Positions 25,403 through 35,147 are shown, counted from the first letter of the stretch. The stretch is DNA of 64,000 bases from Actinomyces oricola (GCF_004104015.1 NZ_RYFV01000016.1:1-64000); one strand, 5' to 3'. Notes: generated by a model from the sequence alone, not told the origin. Made by a program: numbers and translations.

Positions 25403-25993
25403 TCAGGACCGGGTGATGCCGCGCAGGATGACGTCGAGAAGCAACTCGTAGTCGATCTCACTGACCCTGTGCGTCGGGTCGGTGGTCTCGTGGTTTTGGC
25501 GGATTTCGATGGAGATGGCGCCTTGGATGCTGGCCCAGATGGCGCTGGCGAGATTGGTGGGGTTGGCGGTGATGAAGGCCCCGGCCGCCTGTCCGTATTG
25601 GATGAGGTGGACGAGTTGGGCGAAGGCGTTGTGGGTGTTGGGGCCGGGGTGGGTGGTCCACATGAGGTCGTAGGAGCGGGGGTGGGTGGTCATGAGCTTG
25701 TGGACGATGATTCCGGCTTGGCGGAGGCGTTGGTGGGGGTCGGGTTCGGTGATGGTGCCCAGGGCCTGGGCGAGGTTGGCGAAGTGGTGCTCGGCGACGG
25801 CGTCCAGGAGGCCCTGTTTGTCCCCGAAGTGGTTGTAGACGCTCATGGGGGCGACGCCGGCGTGTGCGGCGACGGCGCGGATGGTCACCGCTCCCAGCCC
25901 CTCGGCTTCAAGGATCTCAGTCGTAGCGCGAATGACGGTGCCCGGCAGATCCTTGGAGCGGGTGCGTCCGCGTGCGTCGATCCTCTTCGGCAT
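25403..25993 (-). CDS. TetR-family transcriptional regulator
   Basis: 196 residues. The N-terminal helix-turn-helix (about 17-63: VIRATTEILEAEGLGAVT, then VAAHAGVAPMSVYNHFGDKQ) is canonical TetR. The ligand-binding half contains a C-terminal domain like those of TetR_C_13/WHG regulators. AGGGGA lies five bases before the ATG. It converges on the DHA2 pump gene and is the likely repressor acting at the AGAACA-type repeats upstream of that pump; no such repeat is seen before its own gene. Confidence 0.9.
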   Translation of the reverse strand: MPKRIDARGRTRSKDLPGTVIRATTEILEAEGLGAVTIRAVAAHAGVAPMSVYNHFGDKQGLLDAVAEHHFANLAQALGTITEPDPHQRLRQAGIIVHKLMTTHPRSYDLMWTTHPGPNTHNAFAQLVHLIQYGQAAGAFITANPTNLASAIWASIQGAISIEIRQNHETTDPTHRVSEIDYELLLDVILRGITRS

Positions 25994-26115
25994 CGTCTTC
26001 CCCTCGAATCATTAGGCGCCGGCTGGCGCAGGGCAACATGGTATCCGCGCTCAGGCCCGCTCTCCCGAGGCGGCCCGCCCGCCCGGCCTCACCCCCGAGG
26101 CGGGGCGCCGAGGGC

Positions 26116-27024
26116 TCACAGGAGGACGACGACGCCGCTCAGGTTCACGAGGGAGTGCACTGCTATGGAGTAGAGGAGGTTGCCCCTGGTGCGCACATAC
26201 AGGATCCCCATGGCCAACCCGAAGCAGGCGTGCCCGATGACCCCCACCCACTCCGAAACCTGGAGGGCGTGCATGTGGAGCATGCCGAACAGGACACCGG
26301 AGACCACAACAGCCACCCAGCGCGGCGCCCAGAGCGAGATTGCGGGAATGAGGACCTGGCGGAAGGCCAGCTCCTCGACCACGGGGCCGAACACCCCCAA
26401 CACCACCACAATGAGCAGGGGCGGATAGAGGGTCATGACCGTGGCGATTGAGGTGTCATTGTCCAGAGCCCGGTCGGCGGCGGGCAGGATTCCCTGCAGC
26501 ACCCCCTGCAGCAGGTCCCCAAGGGTTTCGAGGGCCGCCATGCCCACGAAACCCAGGAGAAGAACGCCCAACGACCGCAGCTTGCGGGCGGCGATCTGCC
26601 GGGCCATTCGGGCCAGTTCGTGGCGCCAGGCCCACGTCCCCAGGGCGAACAGCGCAATGTAAGCGGTCATGACCACCGGGTGCCGGCGCCCGGTGGGGAG
26701 CCACAAGAAGAGCAAATGGAGCGGGAAGATCGTCGTGTAGACCACGATGAAGATCCCCTTGAGGATCCCGGTCGAACCTGAGCCGGTGCCCCACAGCCAC
26801 CCGGGGGCCGCTCCGCCCCCCGGCCCCGCGGCCGAGTGCCCCGACGGCGCGCCCGCCACCGGGCCGGGCGCCTCTCGGGCCGCCCGCCGCATGATCCTCC
26901 CGGCGGCCGGGGGCCGCCGTAGTCGTCGTAATAGCCCCGCCACCCCCGATGGGCCCGTGCCGGGCAGCAGCCCGGCCCCCAGGCTGAACGATCCGCGCCG
27001 GAGGAGTGCGTCTGCTGCTGTCAT
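26116..27024 (-). CDS. CPBP-family intramembrane metalloprotease (Abi/CAAX-like)
   Basis: 302 residues from ATG 27024, supported by AAGGAG six bases upstream; the open frame to 27135 lacks such a site. About eight hydrophobic segments follow a Pro/Gly/Arg-rich N-terminal 85 residues. The catalytic motifs are present: EELAFR (the EExxxR motif), FGMLHM (FxxxH) and a final His in YSIAVHSLVNLSG. Members of this family process prenylated or bacteriocin-related proteins or give self-immunity; which applies here is unknown. It is divergent from the NarL-type two-component pair that follows. Confidence 0.88.
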   Translation of the reverse strand: MTAADALLRRGSFSLGAGLLPGTGPSGVAGLLRRLRRPPAAGRIMRRAAREAPGPVAGAPSGHSAAGPGGGAAPGWLWGTGSGSTGILKGIFIVVYTTIFPLHLLFLWLPTGRRHPVVMTAYIALFALGTWAWRHELARMARQIAARKLRSLGVLLLGFVGMAALETLGDLLQGVLQGILPAADRALDNDTSIATVMTLYPPLLIVVVLGVFGPVVEELAFRQVLIPAISLWAPRWVAVVVSGVLFGMLHMHALQVSEWVGVIGHACFGLAMGILYVRTRGNLLYSIAVHSLVNLSGVVVLL

Positions 27025-27184
27025 GGGAATCTCCTTGTCCGTGCCTGAAGCGTCCGTGGAAGCATGCGCCGGGGCGTCAGGCGCGGGCATCAGCCGGACT
27101 GAGGAGACGGATGCGCGAGCCTCAGACCAGGGCATCGAACCCTGGTTCGATGAGTCGGCGCCCGCCCCTTCCTAGACTGGCGGC

Positions 27185-28300
27185 GTGCCCGCACCCGTCC
27201 TCACCCCGCGACGCTCAGGTCTGCGCATTGCCGTGACCGCCTGTGCGGTCGTGCTTTTCAGCATGATGTTCATCGCCGTGCCGGATCCCGGCTTCTGGGG
27301 GCGCCTGGTGTGGGGGGTTCTCCTGGTGGCCGTTATGGGGGGCTCCCTGTGGCTGCGGCGCCGCGACCGCCTCGCCTATGAACGCGCCCTGGCCGAGGCC
27401 GCCGCGGCCCGGGCGGTGGCCGAGGACCGCCTGGCCATTGCCCGCGAACTGCACGACGTCGTCTCCGGCGGCCTGGGCGCCATTACGGTGCGCGCCGCCG
27501 TCGCCCAGCGCCTGGAGGCCGGGCCCGAGGGGCTGCGCGCCGCCCTGGCGGACGTGGAGTCCGCCTCCCGGGAGGCCACCGACGGACTGCGGCGCATGCT
27601 GGGCGTCTTGCGCGGCCAGGACATGGCGGGGATGAGGACCCCGGCGGCGGCTCCCGCGGCCGCCCGCCCCGCCCCGACGACGCCGGACCCGGGCCCGGAC
27701 GGACGGCCGGCCGCGGCCCCGACCCCGAAGGAGCCAGCGGCACTCGCCGACCCCACCGGCCTGCGGGCGGGGATTGACGGCGCCGTCCGACAGGCCCGCC
27801 GCAACGGCCTCACGGTCGAGGCCTCCTGGCAGGAGGAGCCGCGGACTGCGCACCGGGCCGGCCCCAGGGGGACGGCCGTGCCGCCCGCACTCCGGGAGGC
27901 GGCCGTCCGCCTGGTGGCGGAGGCCCTGGCCAATACGACCCGCCATGCCGGTCCCACGCGCGCGCACCTCGGCGTGCGGCATGAGCCCGGCTGGCTGCGC
28001 ATCACCGTCGTCGACGACGGGCCCGCCGACGACTGGGCGCCCCGCCCCGGCGCCGGGCAGGGCCTGCGCGGCATGCGCGAGCGGGTCGAGGCCCTGGGCG
28101 GCTGGGTCAGCGCCGGAAAGCGGCGGGACGCGCCGGGCTTCGCTGTTGAGGCCGCCCTGCCGCTGCCCACGGGCGCCCCCGCCCGCCCGGTCCCGGCCCC
28201 GGGGCGAACACCCCGGCCCCTATCCGGCGCCCCGGCACAGCGCCCGGCCCCGCCCCGGGAGCGGACAAGCCCACTGCCGAACCCGGGGGGATCCCGGTGA
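27185..28300 (+). CDS. NarL/DesK-type sensor histidine kinase
   Basis: 371 residues from a GTG with only a weak ribosome binding site. Two closely spaced membrane helices (about 13-32 and 38-56) are followed by a HisKA_3 domain with His90 in ARELHDVVSGG, a Pro/Ala-rich linker (about 150-190) and an ATPase domain with EALANTTRHAG (N box), VDDGPADDW and GQGLRGMRERVEALGG. The last 50 residues are Pro/Arg-rich and disordered. Its stop overlaps the GTG of the response regulator (GTGA). With almost no external loop, the signal is probably sensed in or at the membrane. Confidence 0.9.
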   Translation: MPAPVLTPRRSGLRIAVTACAVVLFSMMFIAVPDPGFWGRLVWGVLLVAVMGGSLWLRRRDRLAYERALAEAAAARAVAEDRLAIARELHDVVSGGLGAITVRAAVAQRLEAGPEGLRAALADVESASREATDGLRRMLGVLRGQDMAGMRTPAAAPAAARPAPTTPDPGPDGRPAAAPTPKEPAALADPTGLRAGIDGAVRQARRNGLTVEASWQEEPRTAHRAGPRGTAVPPALREAAVRLVAEALANTTRHAGPTRAHLGVRHEPGWLRITVVDDGPADDWAPRPGAGQGLRGMRERVEALGGWVSAGKRRDAPGFAVEAALPLPTGAPARPVPAPGRTPRPLSGAPAQRPAPPRERTSPLPNPGGSR

Positions 28301-28965
28301 GCGGGCCAATCCGGGTGCTCATTGCCGAGGATCAGGGGCTGCTGCGCGCCTCCCTCGTGGCGCTACTGGAGGCCGAGGAGGACATGAGCGTCGTCGCCAC
28401 CGCCGTCGAGGGCGGCCAGGCTGTCGACCTGTGCGTCCGCCTGCGCCCCGACGTCGTTCTCATGGATATCCAGATGCCCGGCATCTCCGGCATTGAGGCC
28501 ACGGCCAGGATCTGCGCGGACCCGGCGCTGGCGGGCACGCGCGTGCTCATCTTGACCATGTTCGGGGTGGACGACTACGTCATGGGGGCGCTGCGCGCCG
28601 GCGCCTCCGGCTTCCTGCTCAAGGACACCGACCCCCAATCACTGGTGGACGCAGTGCGCACCATTCACGCGGGCCAGTCACTGCTCAGCCCCCAGGTGCT
28701 GGAGCGGCTCGTGGCCGGCGGCGTGAGCAGGCCCAGCGGGTCGGACTGGACGGCCGTGGGGCGACTGACCCCCAGGCAGCGGGAGGTCCTCACCCTGGTC
28801 GCCCGGGGATTGTCCAATAGCGAGATTGAGGCCGAGCTCTCCATCACCCGGGCCACCTGCCGCAGCCACATGACCGCTCTGCTGTCCCGGCTCGGCGCCC
28901 GTGACCGCGCCCAGCTGGTCATTGCCGCCTACGAGGCCGGCTTGGTCACCGCCTCCCCCTCCTGA
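28297..28965 (+). CDS. NarL/LuxR-family response regulator
   Basis: 222 residues. The receiver domain has acidic pair ED at 11-12, phospho-acceptor Asp57 (VVLMDIQMPG), Thr in LILTMFG and Lys in FLLKDTDP. The C-terminal LuxR helix-turn-helix reads LTPRQREVLTLVARGLSNSE and so on to LLSRLGARDRAQLVI. Translationally coupled to the kinase gene. Target genes cannot be read here; the divergent CPBP protease gene is one candidate. Confidence 0.93.
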   Translation: MSGPIRVLIAEDQGLLRASLVALLEAEEDMSVVATAVEGGQAVDLCVRLRPDVVLMDIQMPGISGIEATARICADPALAGTRVLILTMFGVDDYVMGALRAGASGFLLKDTDPQSLVDAVRTIHAGQSLLSPQVLERLVAGGVSRPSGSDWTAVGRLTPRQREVLTLVARGLSNSEIEAELSITRATCRSHMTALLSRLGARDRAQLVIAAYEAGLVTASPS

Positions 28966-29052
28966 GCGGCGCACCGTCATCCCCGAATCCGGCCCCGGCC
29001 CCGACTCGTCGGCGTGCCCGCGCCGGCGCCCCGCCCCACGGACGGACAACCG

Positions 29053-30321
29053 TCAGGCAACTTCTCGGGCTTCTCGGGCGCGCTCACGGAACACCAAGGT
29101 GCGCTGGGCCGCGTAGGAGGCCGCGTAGATTGAGGCGTCGCCGAGGATCTTAGCCACCCCCAGGGCAATACCGAGGCCGGTGAGCGCCTCCAACATGAGG
29201 TAGGAGGCTGCCAGCAGGGTCAGGGCCAGGGCCGCGTACCGCACCGCCGTGCGCCCCACTGTGCCGGGATGGGCCTTGAAGACGCGGCGGTTCATGAAGA
29301 AGTTCGCGGTCCCACTGGTCAGGCGCGCCCCCACCGCCGCCACCAGGAGGTTGCCGGTCAGGGCCGCCAGCACCATCACCCCCACCCAGTCAATGGCGAA
29401 GCTCGCCAGTGAGGCGCCCACGAAGCGCAGCAGGGGGGCGTAGATGCGCGCCGAGTCCTGCAAGGGGTGGAAGTGGCTGGAGGTGTTGCCCGGTTCGTAG
29501 ACCGTGGCGATCTCAACCTCTTCGACCTCCAAACCCAGCTCATGAGCGCGCAGGAGCGCCGAGAGCTCGTACTCGTAGCGGCTTCCGGGCACCTGAGTCA
29601 GCCACTCCAGCCGGCCCGCCGGGTAGCCGCGCAGACCCGTCTGAGTGTCCCCCAGGCGCCACCCGGTGGCTCCGCGGAACAGCAGCGCGGTCAAGGAGTT
29701 GCCCACTCGGCTGCGCAGTGGCACCGGACCGGTGAAACGCCGCACCCCCAGGGTCATGTGCCCGCTGTTGCGCACCTGGCGGGCCACGGCCGCGATATCC
29801 GACGGCGTGTGCTGACCATCGGCGTCGGCGCACACCACGTCCGCCCCGGGCCAGGCCTTCAAGGCGTGCGCCACCCCGGTGCGCAGCGCCTGCCCCTTGC
29901 CCAGGTTGCGGTCGTGTCCAATAACCCGCGCGCCCCGGTCACGGGCGGCCGCGAAGACGCGGGCGCAGTCCGCATCCGAGCCGTCGTCAACAATGAGCAC
30001 CTGGCAGCCGGGCAGCCGGCGGCCCAGATCCTCCACCAGGGACGGCAGGCGCATGGTGGGCTGGTAGGCGGGGATGAGGATCACCAGGTCCACGGGCCGG
30101 CGCGGGGCCACCGGGCGCCGGGCGCCAATAGTCCGCTGCCCGCTCATGGCCCGCCGCCCACCGGGTTGGGCCGGGTTGTCGGCGGCGGGGGCCGCGGGGC
30201 CGGAGCGGTCGGTTGGACTCGGGGTGTCGGCCGGGCGCCGGGTGCGCGAGGCGCGCTGCGAGGCCGTCGGGTCTTCCAGACGGCGCCGGGGGGCGGCGCG
30301 GGCGGAGGTGTCCAGGTTCAT
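29053..30321 (-). CDS. GT2 glycosyltransferase fused to a GtrA-like membrane domain
   Basis: 422 residues from ATG 30321, one base after the stop of the upstream gene. After a disordered Pro/Arg-rich tail (about 1-70) comes a DPM1-like GT2 domain: VILIPAYQP, VDDGSDADC and VVCADADGQHT (the metal-binding DXD area). A GtrA domain with four helices follows (LLRFVGASLASFAIDWVGV, then FFMNRRVFK near the middle). Such fusions move a sugar onto a polyprenyl phosphate and help flip it across the membrane for cell-envelope glycosylation. Coupled to the phosphodiester glycosidase gene, so the pair probably serves one envelope polysaccharide. Confidence 0.9.
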   Translation of the reverse strand: MNLDTSARAAPRRRLEDPTASQRASRTRRPADTPSPTDRSGPAAPAADNPAQPGGRRAMSGQRTIGARRPVAPRRPVDLVILIPAYQPTMRLPSLVEDLGRRLPGCQVLIVDDGSDADCARVFAAARDRGARVIGHDRNLGKGQALRTGVAHALKAWPGADVVCADADGQHTPSDIAAVARQVRNSGHMTLGVRRFTGPVPLRSRVGNSLTALLFRGATGWRLGDTQTGLRGYPAGRLEWLTQVPGSRYEYELSALLRAHELGLEVEEVEIATVYEPGNTSSHFHPLQDSARIYAPLLRFVGASLASFAIDWVGVMVLAALTGNLLVAAVGARLTSGTANFFMNRRVFKAHPGTVGRTAVRYAALALTLLAASYLMLEALTGLGIALGVAKILGDASIYAASYAAQRTLVFRERAREAREVA

Positions 30322-30322
30322 C

Positions 30323-31315
30323 TCAGACCCCACTTTCAAGGTAGAGGATGTCGGACGTGGCCCGTTCCCCGCCGTTGGAGGGCTGGTTGATGATCGAGCC
30401 GCCCCAGTACATGGCCGAGGAGCCGCCGCCGTCGAGGTTGTAGGCGACCCGGCAGCCCAGGTCCACCATGATCTGGGCGAGCCCGCTCATGGTCACCCCG
30501 CGCGAGTACCCCTCCTCGCGGCCGTCGACCACGACCAGCATGAGGTGGTTGGCCTCCACCCAGCCGACGGCCGTGCGCGGCTGAAGCCCCTGGATGGAGT
30601 GGTTGCCGACGTTGGTGTCCACCTCGACCTCGTCAATGCCCGCCGGCACCGCGCCGTCGTCGACCAGCGCCGGGCCGAAGGACAGCGTGTTCCAGGCGCC
30701 CGAATCCACCAGGTCCTGGGCGGTGGTGGTGGTCTCGTCGTAGATCTCCGCGCGGCCGTCGGTGTACAGCACCAGGCCCTGGCGCACGCCGTTGTCGCGG
30801 TAGATCGCGCCGTTGCGAATGAGAATGCCCTCGGAGCGGAAGCCGTAGTAGTCGCCGTTAATGGCCAGGACGGCGTTGTGCTCCGCGGCAATAGCGGAGG
30901 GCTTGGCGGTGATATTGAGGCCGAACTCGTTGTTGGCGAAGGCGCTGCGCAGGGCGGTGGCGTCGCTCAGGCGCAGGTCGGCGGCGTAGTAGGTGACGGT
31001 CTCGGAGCCCGAGCCGCTGGTCACCGTGCGGATCTGCGCGTTCGTGGTCGGAGAGGTGTAGGTGGTGTCGGTCAGGGTGACCGCGGTGGGGTCGGCGGTG
31101 GCCGCCATCTTCACCGAGGAGTTCTCCGCCTCGTAGGCGGCAACATCGGTGATCTCCACATGGTCGATGACAAAGCGGTTGAGCGCCCAGGCGCTCGTGC
31201 CGGTGACGGCCAGACCGAGGACGGCGCCGCCGCCCAGGAGGACGTTGCGGCGGGAGTGCTTTTTCGTGGCGGGGCTATCTGCGGCGCGAGCCGTGGCCCG
31301 GTGTCGGCTGGTCAT
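30323..31315 (-). CDS. Exported phosphodiester glycosidase-like protein (NAGPA domain)
   Basis: 330 residues. A twin-arginine-like N-terminus (SRRNVLLGGG, near 21-30) leads a single membrane or signal helix (about 25-43). The following domain has landmarks of the NAGPA/phosphodiester glycosidase family: LAINGDYYG (near 150), FGPALVDDG, RTAVGW, LVVVDGRE and YNLDGGGSSAMYW near the C-terminus. Family members cleave sugar-1-phosphodiesters in exopolysaccharide metabolism; the substrate here is not known. First gene of a two-gene operon with the GT2-GtrA protein. Confidence 0.86.
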   Translation of the reverse strand: MTSRHRATARAADSPATKKHSRRNVLLGGGAVLGLAVTGTSAWALNRFVIDHVEITDVAAYEAENSSVKMAATADPTAVTLTDTTYTSPTTNAQIRTVTSGSGSETVTYYAADLRLSDATALRSAFANNEFGLNITAKPSAIAAEHNAVLAINGDYYGFRSEGILIRNGAIYRDNGVRQGLVLYTDGRAEIYDETTTTAQDLVDSGAWNTLSFGPALVDDGAVPAGIDEVEVDTNVGNHSIQGLQPRTAVGWVEANHLMLVVVDGREEGYSRGVTMSGLAQIMVDLGCRVAYNLDGGGSSAMYWGGSIINQPSNGGERATSDILYLESGV

Positions 31316-31421
31316 GGCTCAACGGTGGTGGGCGCATGTGTGGCGGTCGTAGTGCCGGCATGTGCATTCCCTGAGAATCTGAGGGAAGGCGCCGTGGCCG
31401 TGCCCGATTCAGGCCGACGCC

Positions 31422-31484
31422 GCTGAGGCTGCCGAGATTGCCGAGATTGCTGAGATTGCTGAGATTGCTGAGATTGTCGAGATT
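31422..31484. repeat. Seven 9-bp tandem repeats
   Basis: Units of the type GC(C/T)GAGATT run from 31422 to 31484: one degenerate, two GCCGAGATT, three GCTGAGATT and one GTCGAGATT. The array is about 110 bp upstream of the minus-strand glycosidase gene and 230 bp before the excalibur lipoprotein gene. It occupies part of the 398-bp gap 31316-31713, in which I see no gene. Copy number could vary by slippage. Confidence 0.8.
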
Positions 31485-31713
31485 GCTGCGGGTGGACTCC
31501 GGGCCGCCGGCGGTGGCAGGATGAGGGCGATCCGCGCGGGCCTCTGGCAGCGGACGACCGCGTCGCCATGACGGACTCCATCGTCTGCTTCCCGGCGGCC
31601 CCGCGTTGGATTGACCCTCCCCATTGCTGACGGCACCGGAGCTCCGCTCCGGTGACAGATGCTCCCTTACACACCGGCGCGTGCGGCCCCGCGGCCGACG
31701 CTGAGGAGTTCCC

Positions 31714-32235
31714 ATGCTCAGAATTGTCACGCCCTCCTTCACCCCCTCCCCCTCTTGCGCAGGTACAGGTACAGCTGCCCGCAGGTCTCCACGAATGATG
31801 GCCGCGGCCGCCGCTGCGCTCATCGCCATGTGCCTGCTCCTGACCGGCTGCGACGGCACCTCGGACAGCGGTGACAGCCCACAGGTGCGCGAAAGCGTTT
31901 CGCAGAAGGAAACCGAGCAGGCCGCCCCGGAGGAGGCCCCCCAGCCGGCGGCCGAGCAAGACGACGCCCAGGAGGAGGCCGACCGGGCTGCCCAGGAGGC
32001 GGCTGCTCAGGAAGCCGCCGACCAGGCCGCCCAGGAGGCGGCCGCTCAGGAAGCCGCCAACCAGGCCGCCCAAGAAGCGGCTCAGCAGGAGGAGGTTCGG
32101 GAGCAGGCCCCGACCTCCGTGTACTACGCGAGCTGCGCGGACGCTCGCGCGGCAGGTGCTGCGCCCTTGTACGAGGGCGACCCCGGGTATCGCAGGCAGC
32201 TGGATCGCGACCGCGACGGAATCGCCTGCGAGTAG
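31714..32235 (+). CDS. Excalibur-domain lipoprotein with Ala/Gln/Glu repeat stalk
   Basis: 173 residues. GAGGAG precedes the ATG. A long n-region is followed by a hydrophobic segment and lipobox LLLTGC (Cys at about 46), so the mature protein should be a membrane-anchored lipoprotein. If ATG 31795 or 31798 is used the signal peptide has a normal length. Residues 60-130 are an imperfect AAQEA(A)-type repeat expected to form a helical stalk. The last 38 residues (YYASCADARAAGAAPLYEGDPGY, ending DRDRDGIACE in two parts) are an excalibur calcium-binding motif with DxDxDGxxCE. Excalibur proteins are usually surface proteins; function unknown. Confidence 0.85.
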   Translation: MLRIVTPSFTPSPSCAGTGTAARRSPRMMAAAAAALIAMCLLLTGCDGTSDSGDSPQVRESVSQKETEQAAPEEAPQPAAEQDDAQEEADRAAQEAAAQEAADQAAQEAAAQEAANQAAQEAAQQEEVREQAPTSVYYASCADARAAGAAPLYEGDPGYRRQLDRDRDGIACE

Positions 32236-32303
32236 TGAGCCCCGCCCCCGGTGCGCCGTGACGCCGCGTTTTGGCGACCCGGCCGCCGGAGTTCTGAACA
32301 CCC

Positions 32304-32336
32304 CGCCCCCGGTGCGCTGCGGCGCCACCGGGGGCG
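32304..32336. terminator. GC-rich hairpin after the excalibur gene
   Basis: Eleven-bp perfect arms at 32304-32314 and 32326-32336, 69 bp after the stop. No T-run. Probably separates this gene from the heat-shock operon. Confidence 0.5.
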
Positions 32337-32431
32337 CCGGTTTGCAAGCCGGCTCTCGTTCCCGTGGGGTCACGGCCCGAGCATGCCCGGTGTCACAGCC
32401 CGGCCCTGGGAATACCCGCACCACTTACAGG

Positions 32432-32516
32432 GTTGAGCCAAGCAGACTCAAGGTTGGCGAGTCGCGAGTTGACAACTCTCGACTCAACGACAAGCCTTGA
32501 GTGCATACCACTCAAC
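32432..32516 (+). promoter_or_regulatory. Three HAIR-type HspR boxes in the dnaK promoter region
   Basis: HspR binds inverted repeats of form CTTGAGT-N7-ACTCAAG. Here are GTTGAGC-N7-ACTCAAG (32432-32452), GTTGACA-N7-ACTCAAC (32468-32488) and CTTGAGT-N7-ACTCAAC (32496-32516). The third lies 81 bp before dnaK. TTGACA inside the second box could double as a -35 hexamer, so HspR binding would block RNA polymerase. Established for Streptomyces and Mycobacterium; the assignment here rests on motif and position. Confidence 0.88.
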
Positions 32517-32596
32517 CCGCCGGGCACTGATCCCGGCGGCATGGACCACCCGCCCGGCCTTCTGGCCGCCGGCCCAAGAACAACAAGGAGCACCAC

Positions 32597-34438
32597 ATGG
32601 CACGCGCCGTCGGTATCGACCTCGGAACCACCAACTCCGCCATTGCCGTCCTGGAGGGCGGCGAGCCCACCATCATTCCCAACGCCGAGGGCGGCCGCAC
32701 CACCCCCTCCGTCGTCGCCTTCTCCAAGTCGGGCGAGGTCCTGGTCGGCGAGATCGCCAAGCGCCAGGCCGTCACCAACGTCGACCGCACCATCTCCTCC
32801 GTCAAGCGCCACATGGGCACCGGCTGGTCCGTGGAGATCGACGGCAAGAAGTACACCGCCCAGGAGATCAGCGCCCGCATCCTGGCCAAGCTCAAGGCCG
32901 ACGCCGAGGCGTACCTGGGGGAGTCCGTCACCAACGCCGTCATTACCGTCCCGGCCTACTTCAACGACGCCGAGCGCCAGGCCACCAAGGAGGCCGGCAC
33001 CATCGCCGGATTGAGCGTGGACCGCATTGTCAACGAGCCGACCGCCGCGGCCCTGGCCTACGGCCTGGACAAGGGCAAGGAGGATGAGCTCATCCTCGTC
33101 TTCGACCTGGGCGGCGGCACCTTCGACGTCTCCCTGCTGGAGGTCGGCAAGGATGAGGACGGCTTCTCCACCATCCAGGTGCGCGCCACCAATGGCGACA
33201 ACCGCCTGGGCGGCGACGACTGGGACGCCCGCATTGTCGACTGGCTGGTCAGCCAGGTGAAGTCCAAGAACGGCGTCGACCTGTCCAAGGACAAGATCGC
33301 CATGCAGCGCCTCAAGGACGCCGCCGAGCAGGCCAAGAAGGAGCTCTCCAGCGCGACCTCCACCAATATCAACCTGCAGTACCTGTCCATGAGCGAGTCC
33401 GGTCCCATCCACCTCGACGAGAAGCTCACCCGCTCTCACTTCGAGAAGATGACCGCCGACCTGCTGGAGCGCACCAAGGTCCCCTTCCACAATGTCATTA
33501 AGGACGCCGGGGTCAAGGTCGCCGACATTGACCACGTCATCCTCGTGGGCGGCTCCACCCGCATGCCCGCCGTCTCGGAGGTCGTGCGCGAGCTGACCAG
33601 CAAGGAGCCCAACAAGGGAGTCAACCCCGATGAGGTCGTCGCCATTGGCGCCGCCCTCCAGGCCGGGGTCATCCAGGGGGACCGCAAGGACGTCCTCCTC
33701 ATTGACGTCACCCCTTTGAGCCTGGGCATTGAGACCAAGGGCGGGGTCATGACCAAGCTCATTGAGCGCAACACGGCCATCCCCACCAAGCGCTCCGAGG
33801 TCTTCTCCACCGCCGAGGACAACCAGCCCTCGGTCCTCATCCAGGTCTATCAGGGCGAGCGCGACTTCGTCCGGGACAACAAGCCCCTGGGCACGTTCGA
33901 GCTGACCGGCATCGCCCCGGCCCCCCGCGGCGTCCCCCAGATCGAGGTCTCCTTCGACATTGACGCCAACGGCATTGTCCACGTCTCGGCCAAGGACCGC
34001 GGCACCGGCAAGGAGCAGTCCATGACCATCTCGGGCGGCTCCGCGCTGCCCAAGGAGGACATTGACCGCATGGTCAAGGACGCCGAGGCTCACGCCGAGG
34101 AGGACAAGAAGCGCCGCGAGGAGGCTGAGACCCGCAACGCTGCCGAGCAGCAGGCCTACTCCATTGAGAAGCTCCTCAAGGACAACAAGGACAAGCTTCC
34201 CGCCAACGTCCACACCGAGGTCTCCGAGGCCGTCGACGAACTCAAGAAGGCCCTGGAGGGCACGGACGTCGAGGCCGTCAAGTCGGCCCAGGACAAGCTC
34301 TCCACCGTCTCGACCAAGATCGGTGAGGCCATCTACGCCCAGGACCAGGCCGCTGCCGCCTCCGCCGCCTCCGAGGACCCCGCCGCCGACGACGACATCG
34401 TCGACGCGGAGATCGTCGACGACGAGGACACCAAGTGA
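32597..34438 (+). CDS. dnaK: Chaperone protein DnaK (Hsp70)
   Basis: 613 residues. AAGGAG precedes the ATG. The ATPase domain opens with [12 protein letters not shown] and carries [13 protein letters not shown] and [10 protein letters not shown]; the linker and substrate-binding domain begin around [14 protein letters not shown] (near 375). The C-terminus ends in an acidic [14 protein letters not shown] tail typical of actinobacterial DnaK. It works with GrpE and DnaJ encoded downstream, and DnaK is also the corepressor of HspR in Streptomyces. Isoleucine codons mix ATT and ATC throughout, but the last 20 codons switch to ATC only, like grpE and the genes after it. Confidence 0.98.
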   Translation: MARAVGIDLGTTNSAIAVLEGGEPTIIPNAEGGRTTPSVVAFSKSGEVLVGEIAKRQAVTNVDRTISSVKRHMGTGWSVEIDGKKYTAQEISARILAKLKADAEAYLGESVTNAVITVPAYFNDAERQATKEAGTIAGLSVDRIVNEPTAAALAYGLDKGKEDELILVFDLGGGTFDVSLLEVGKDEDGFSTIQVRATNGDNRLGGDDWDARIVDWLVSQVKSKNGVDLSKDKIAMQRLKDAAEQAKKELSSATSTNINLQYLSMSESGPIHLDEKLTRSHFEKMTADLLERTKVPFHNVIKDAGVKVADIDHVILVGGSTRMPAVSEVVRELTSKEPNKGVNPDEVVAIGAALQAGVIQGDRKDVLLIDVTPLSLGIETKGGVMTKLIERNTAIPTKRSEVFSTAEDNQPSVLIQVYQGERDFVRDNKPLGTFELTGIAPAPRGVPQIEVSFDIDANGIVHVSAKDRGTGKEQSMTISGGSALPKEDIDRMVKDAEAHAEEDKKRREEAETRNAAEQQAYSIEKLLKDNKDKLPANVHTEVSEAVDELKKALEGTDVEAVKSAQDKLSTVSTKIGEAIYAQDQAAAASAASEDPAADDDIVDAEIVDDEDTK

Positions 34439-35106
34439 GCACCCACGAGGCACCCGACCAGGACGAGCCGATCGACCCGGCCCTCGCCGAGGCCGTGGAG
34501 GCCGCCTTCGACGGCGTCGAGCAGGACGAGCTCGACGCCGCTGGGACGGCCCCGGCCGAGACCGCCGAGGCTGTCGCGACCGGCGAGGCCGCCGAGGCCG
34601 CTGAGACCGGCGAGACCGGCGACGGCGAGACCACGGACACGGCCGAGCCCGACCCCCTGGCCGCGGCCCAGGCCGAGGCCGCACAGCTGACGGACGACCT
34701 CGCCCGCGCCCGCGCGGACCTGTACAACCTCCAGCAGGAGTACCAGGGTTTCGTGCGCCGCTCGCGCGAGGCGGCCGCCGGCCACCGCGAGACCGGGCGC
34801 GTCAGCGTCGTCGAGGCGCTCATCCCCGTCCTCGACGAGATCGCGCTGGCCGACCAGCACGGGGACCTCACCGGCACCTTCGCCACCACGGCCACCAAGC
34901 TCGAGTCGATCCTCGGTGAGAAGTTCGGCCTCGTGCGCTTCGGAGAGGTCGGCGACGTCTTCGACCCGATGCTCCACGAGGCACTCATGGCGACCGAGTC
35001 CGACGAGGTCAGCGAACCGACCATCGTACTGGTCCTCCAGCCGGGCTACCGCCTGGGCGAGAAGGTCGTGCGCGCCGCCCGCGTCCAGGTCGCCAACCCG
35101 GCCTGA
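34435..35106 (+). CDS. grpE: Nucleotide exchange factor GrpE
   Basis: 223 residues; GTG overlaps the dnaK stop (GTGA). The first 75 residues are an acidic Ala/Glu/Thr-rich disordered region, then a coiled-coil helix ([21 protein letters not shown], split here: [12 protein letters not shown] and [18 protein letters not shown]) and the beta-wing domain ending [20 protein letters not shown]. It releases ADP from DnaK. Every isoleucine codon I can find is ATC, in contrast to dnaK. The 3' two-thirds is about 92% identical in DNA to the truncated copy at 45852-46299. Confidence 0.96.
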   Translation: MSTHEAPDQDEPIDPALAEAVEAAFDGVEQDELDAAGTAPAETAEAVATGEAAEAAETGETGDGETTDTAEPDPLAAAQAEAAQLTDDLARARADLYNLQQEYQGFVRRSREAAAGHRETGRVSVVEALIPVLDEIALADQHGDLTGTFATTATKLESILGEKFGLVRFGEVGDVFDPMLHEALMATESDEVSEPTIVLVLQPGYRLGEKVVRAARVQVANPA

Positions 35107-35112
35107 GGCCGA

Positions 35113-35147
35113 CCGGGGTCGGGACCCGGCCCGGGTCCCGACCCCGG
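35113..35147 (+). terminator. Strong hairpin between grpE and dnaJ
   Basis: Perfect 15-bp arms (35113-35127 and 35133-35147) with a five-base loop, seven bases after the grpE stop. It may attenuate or process the operon transcript so that dnaK-grpE is more abundant than dnaJ-hspR. A weaker hairpin sits at the matching place after the truncated grpE copy. Confidence 0.65.

Noticed and set aside
32393-34684. 763-codon open frame on the minus strand opposite dnaK
   Set aside because: Antisense shadow of dnaK; no ribosome binding site and no recognisable domain.
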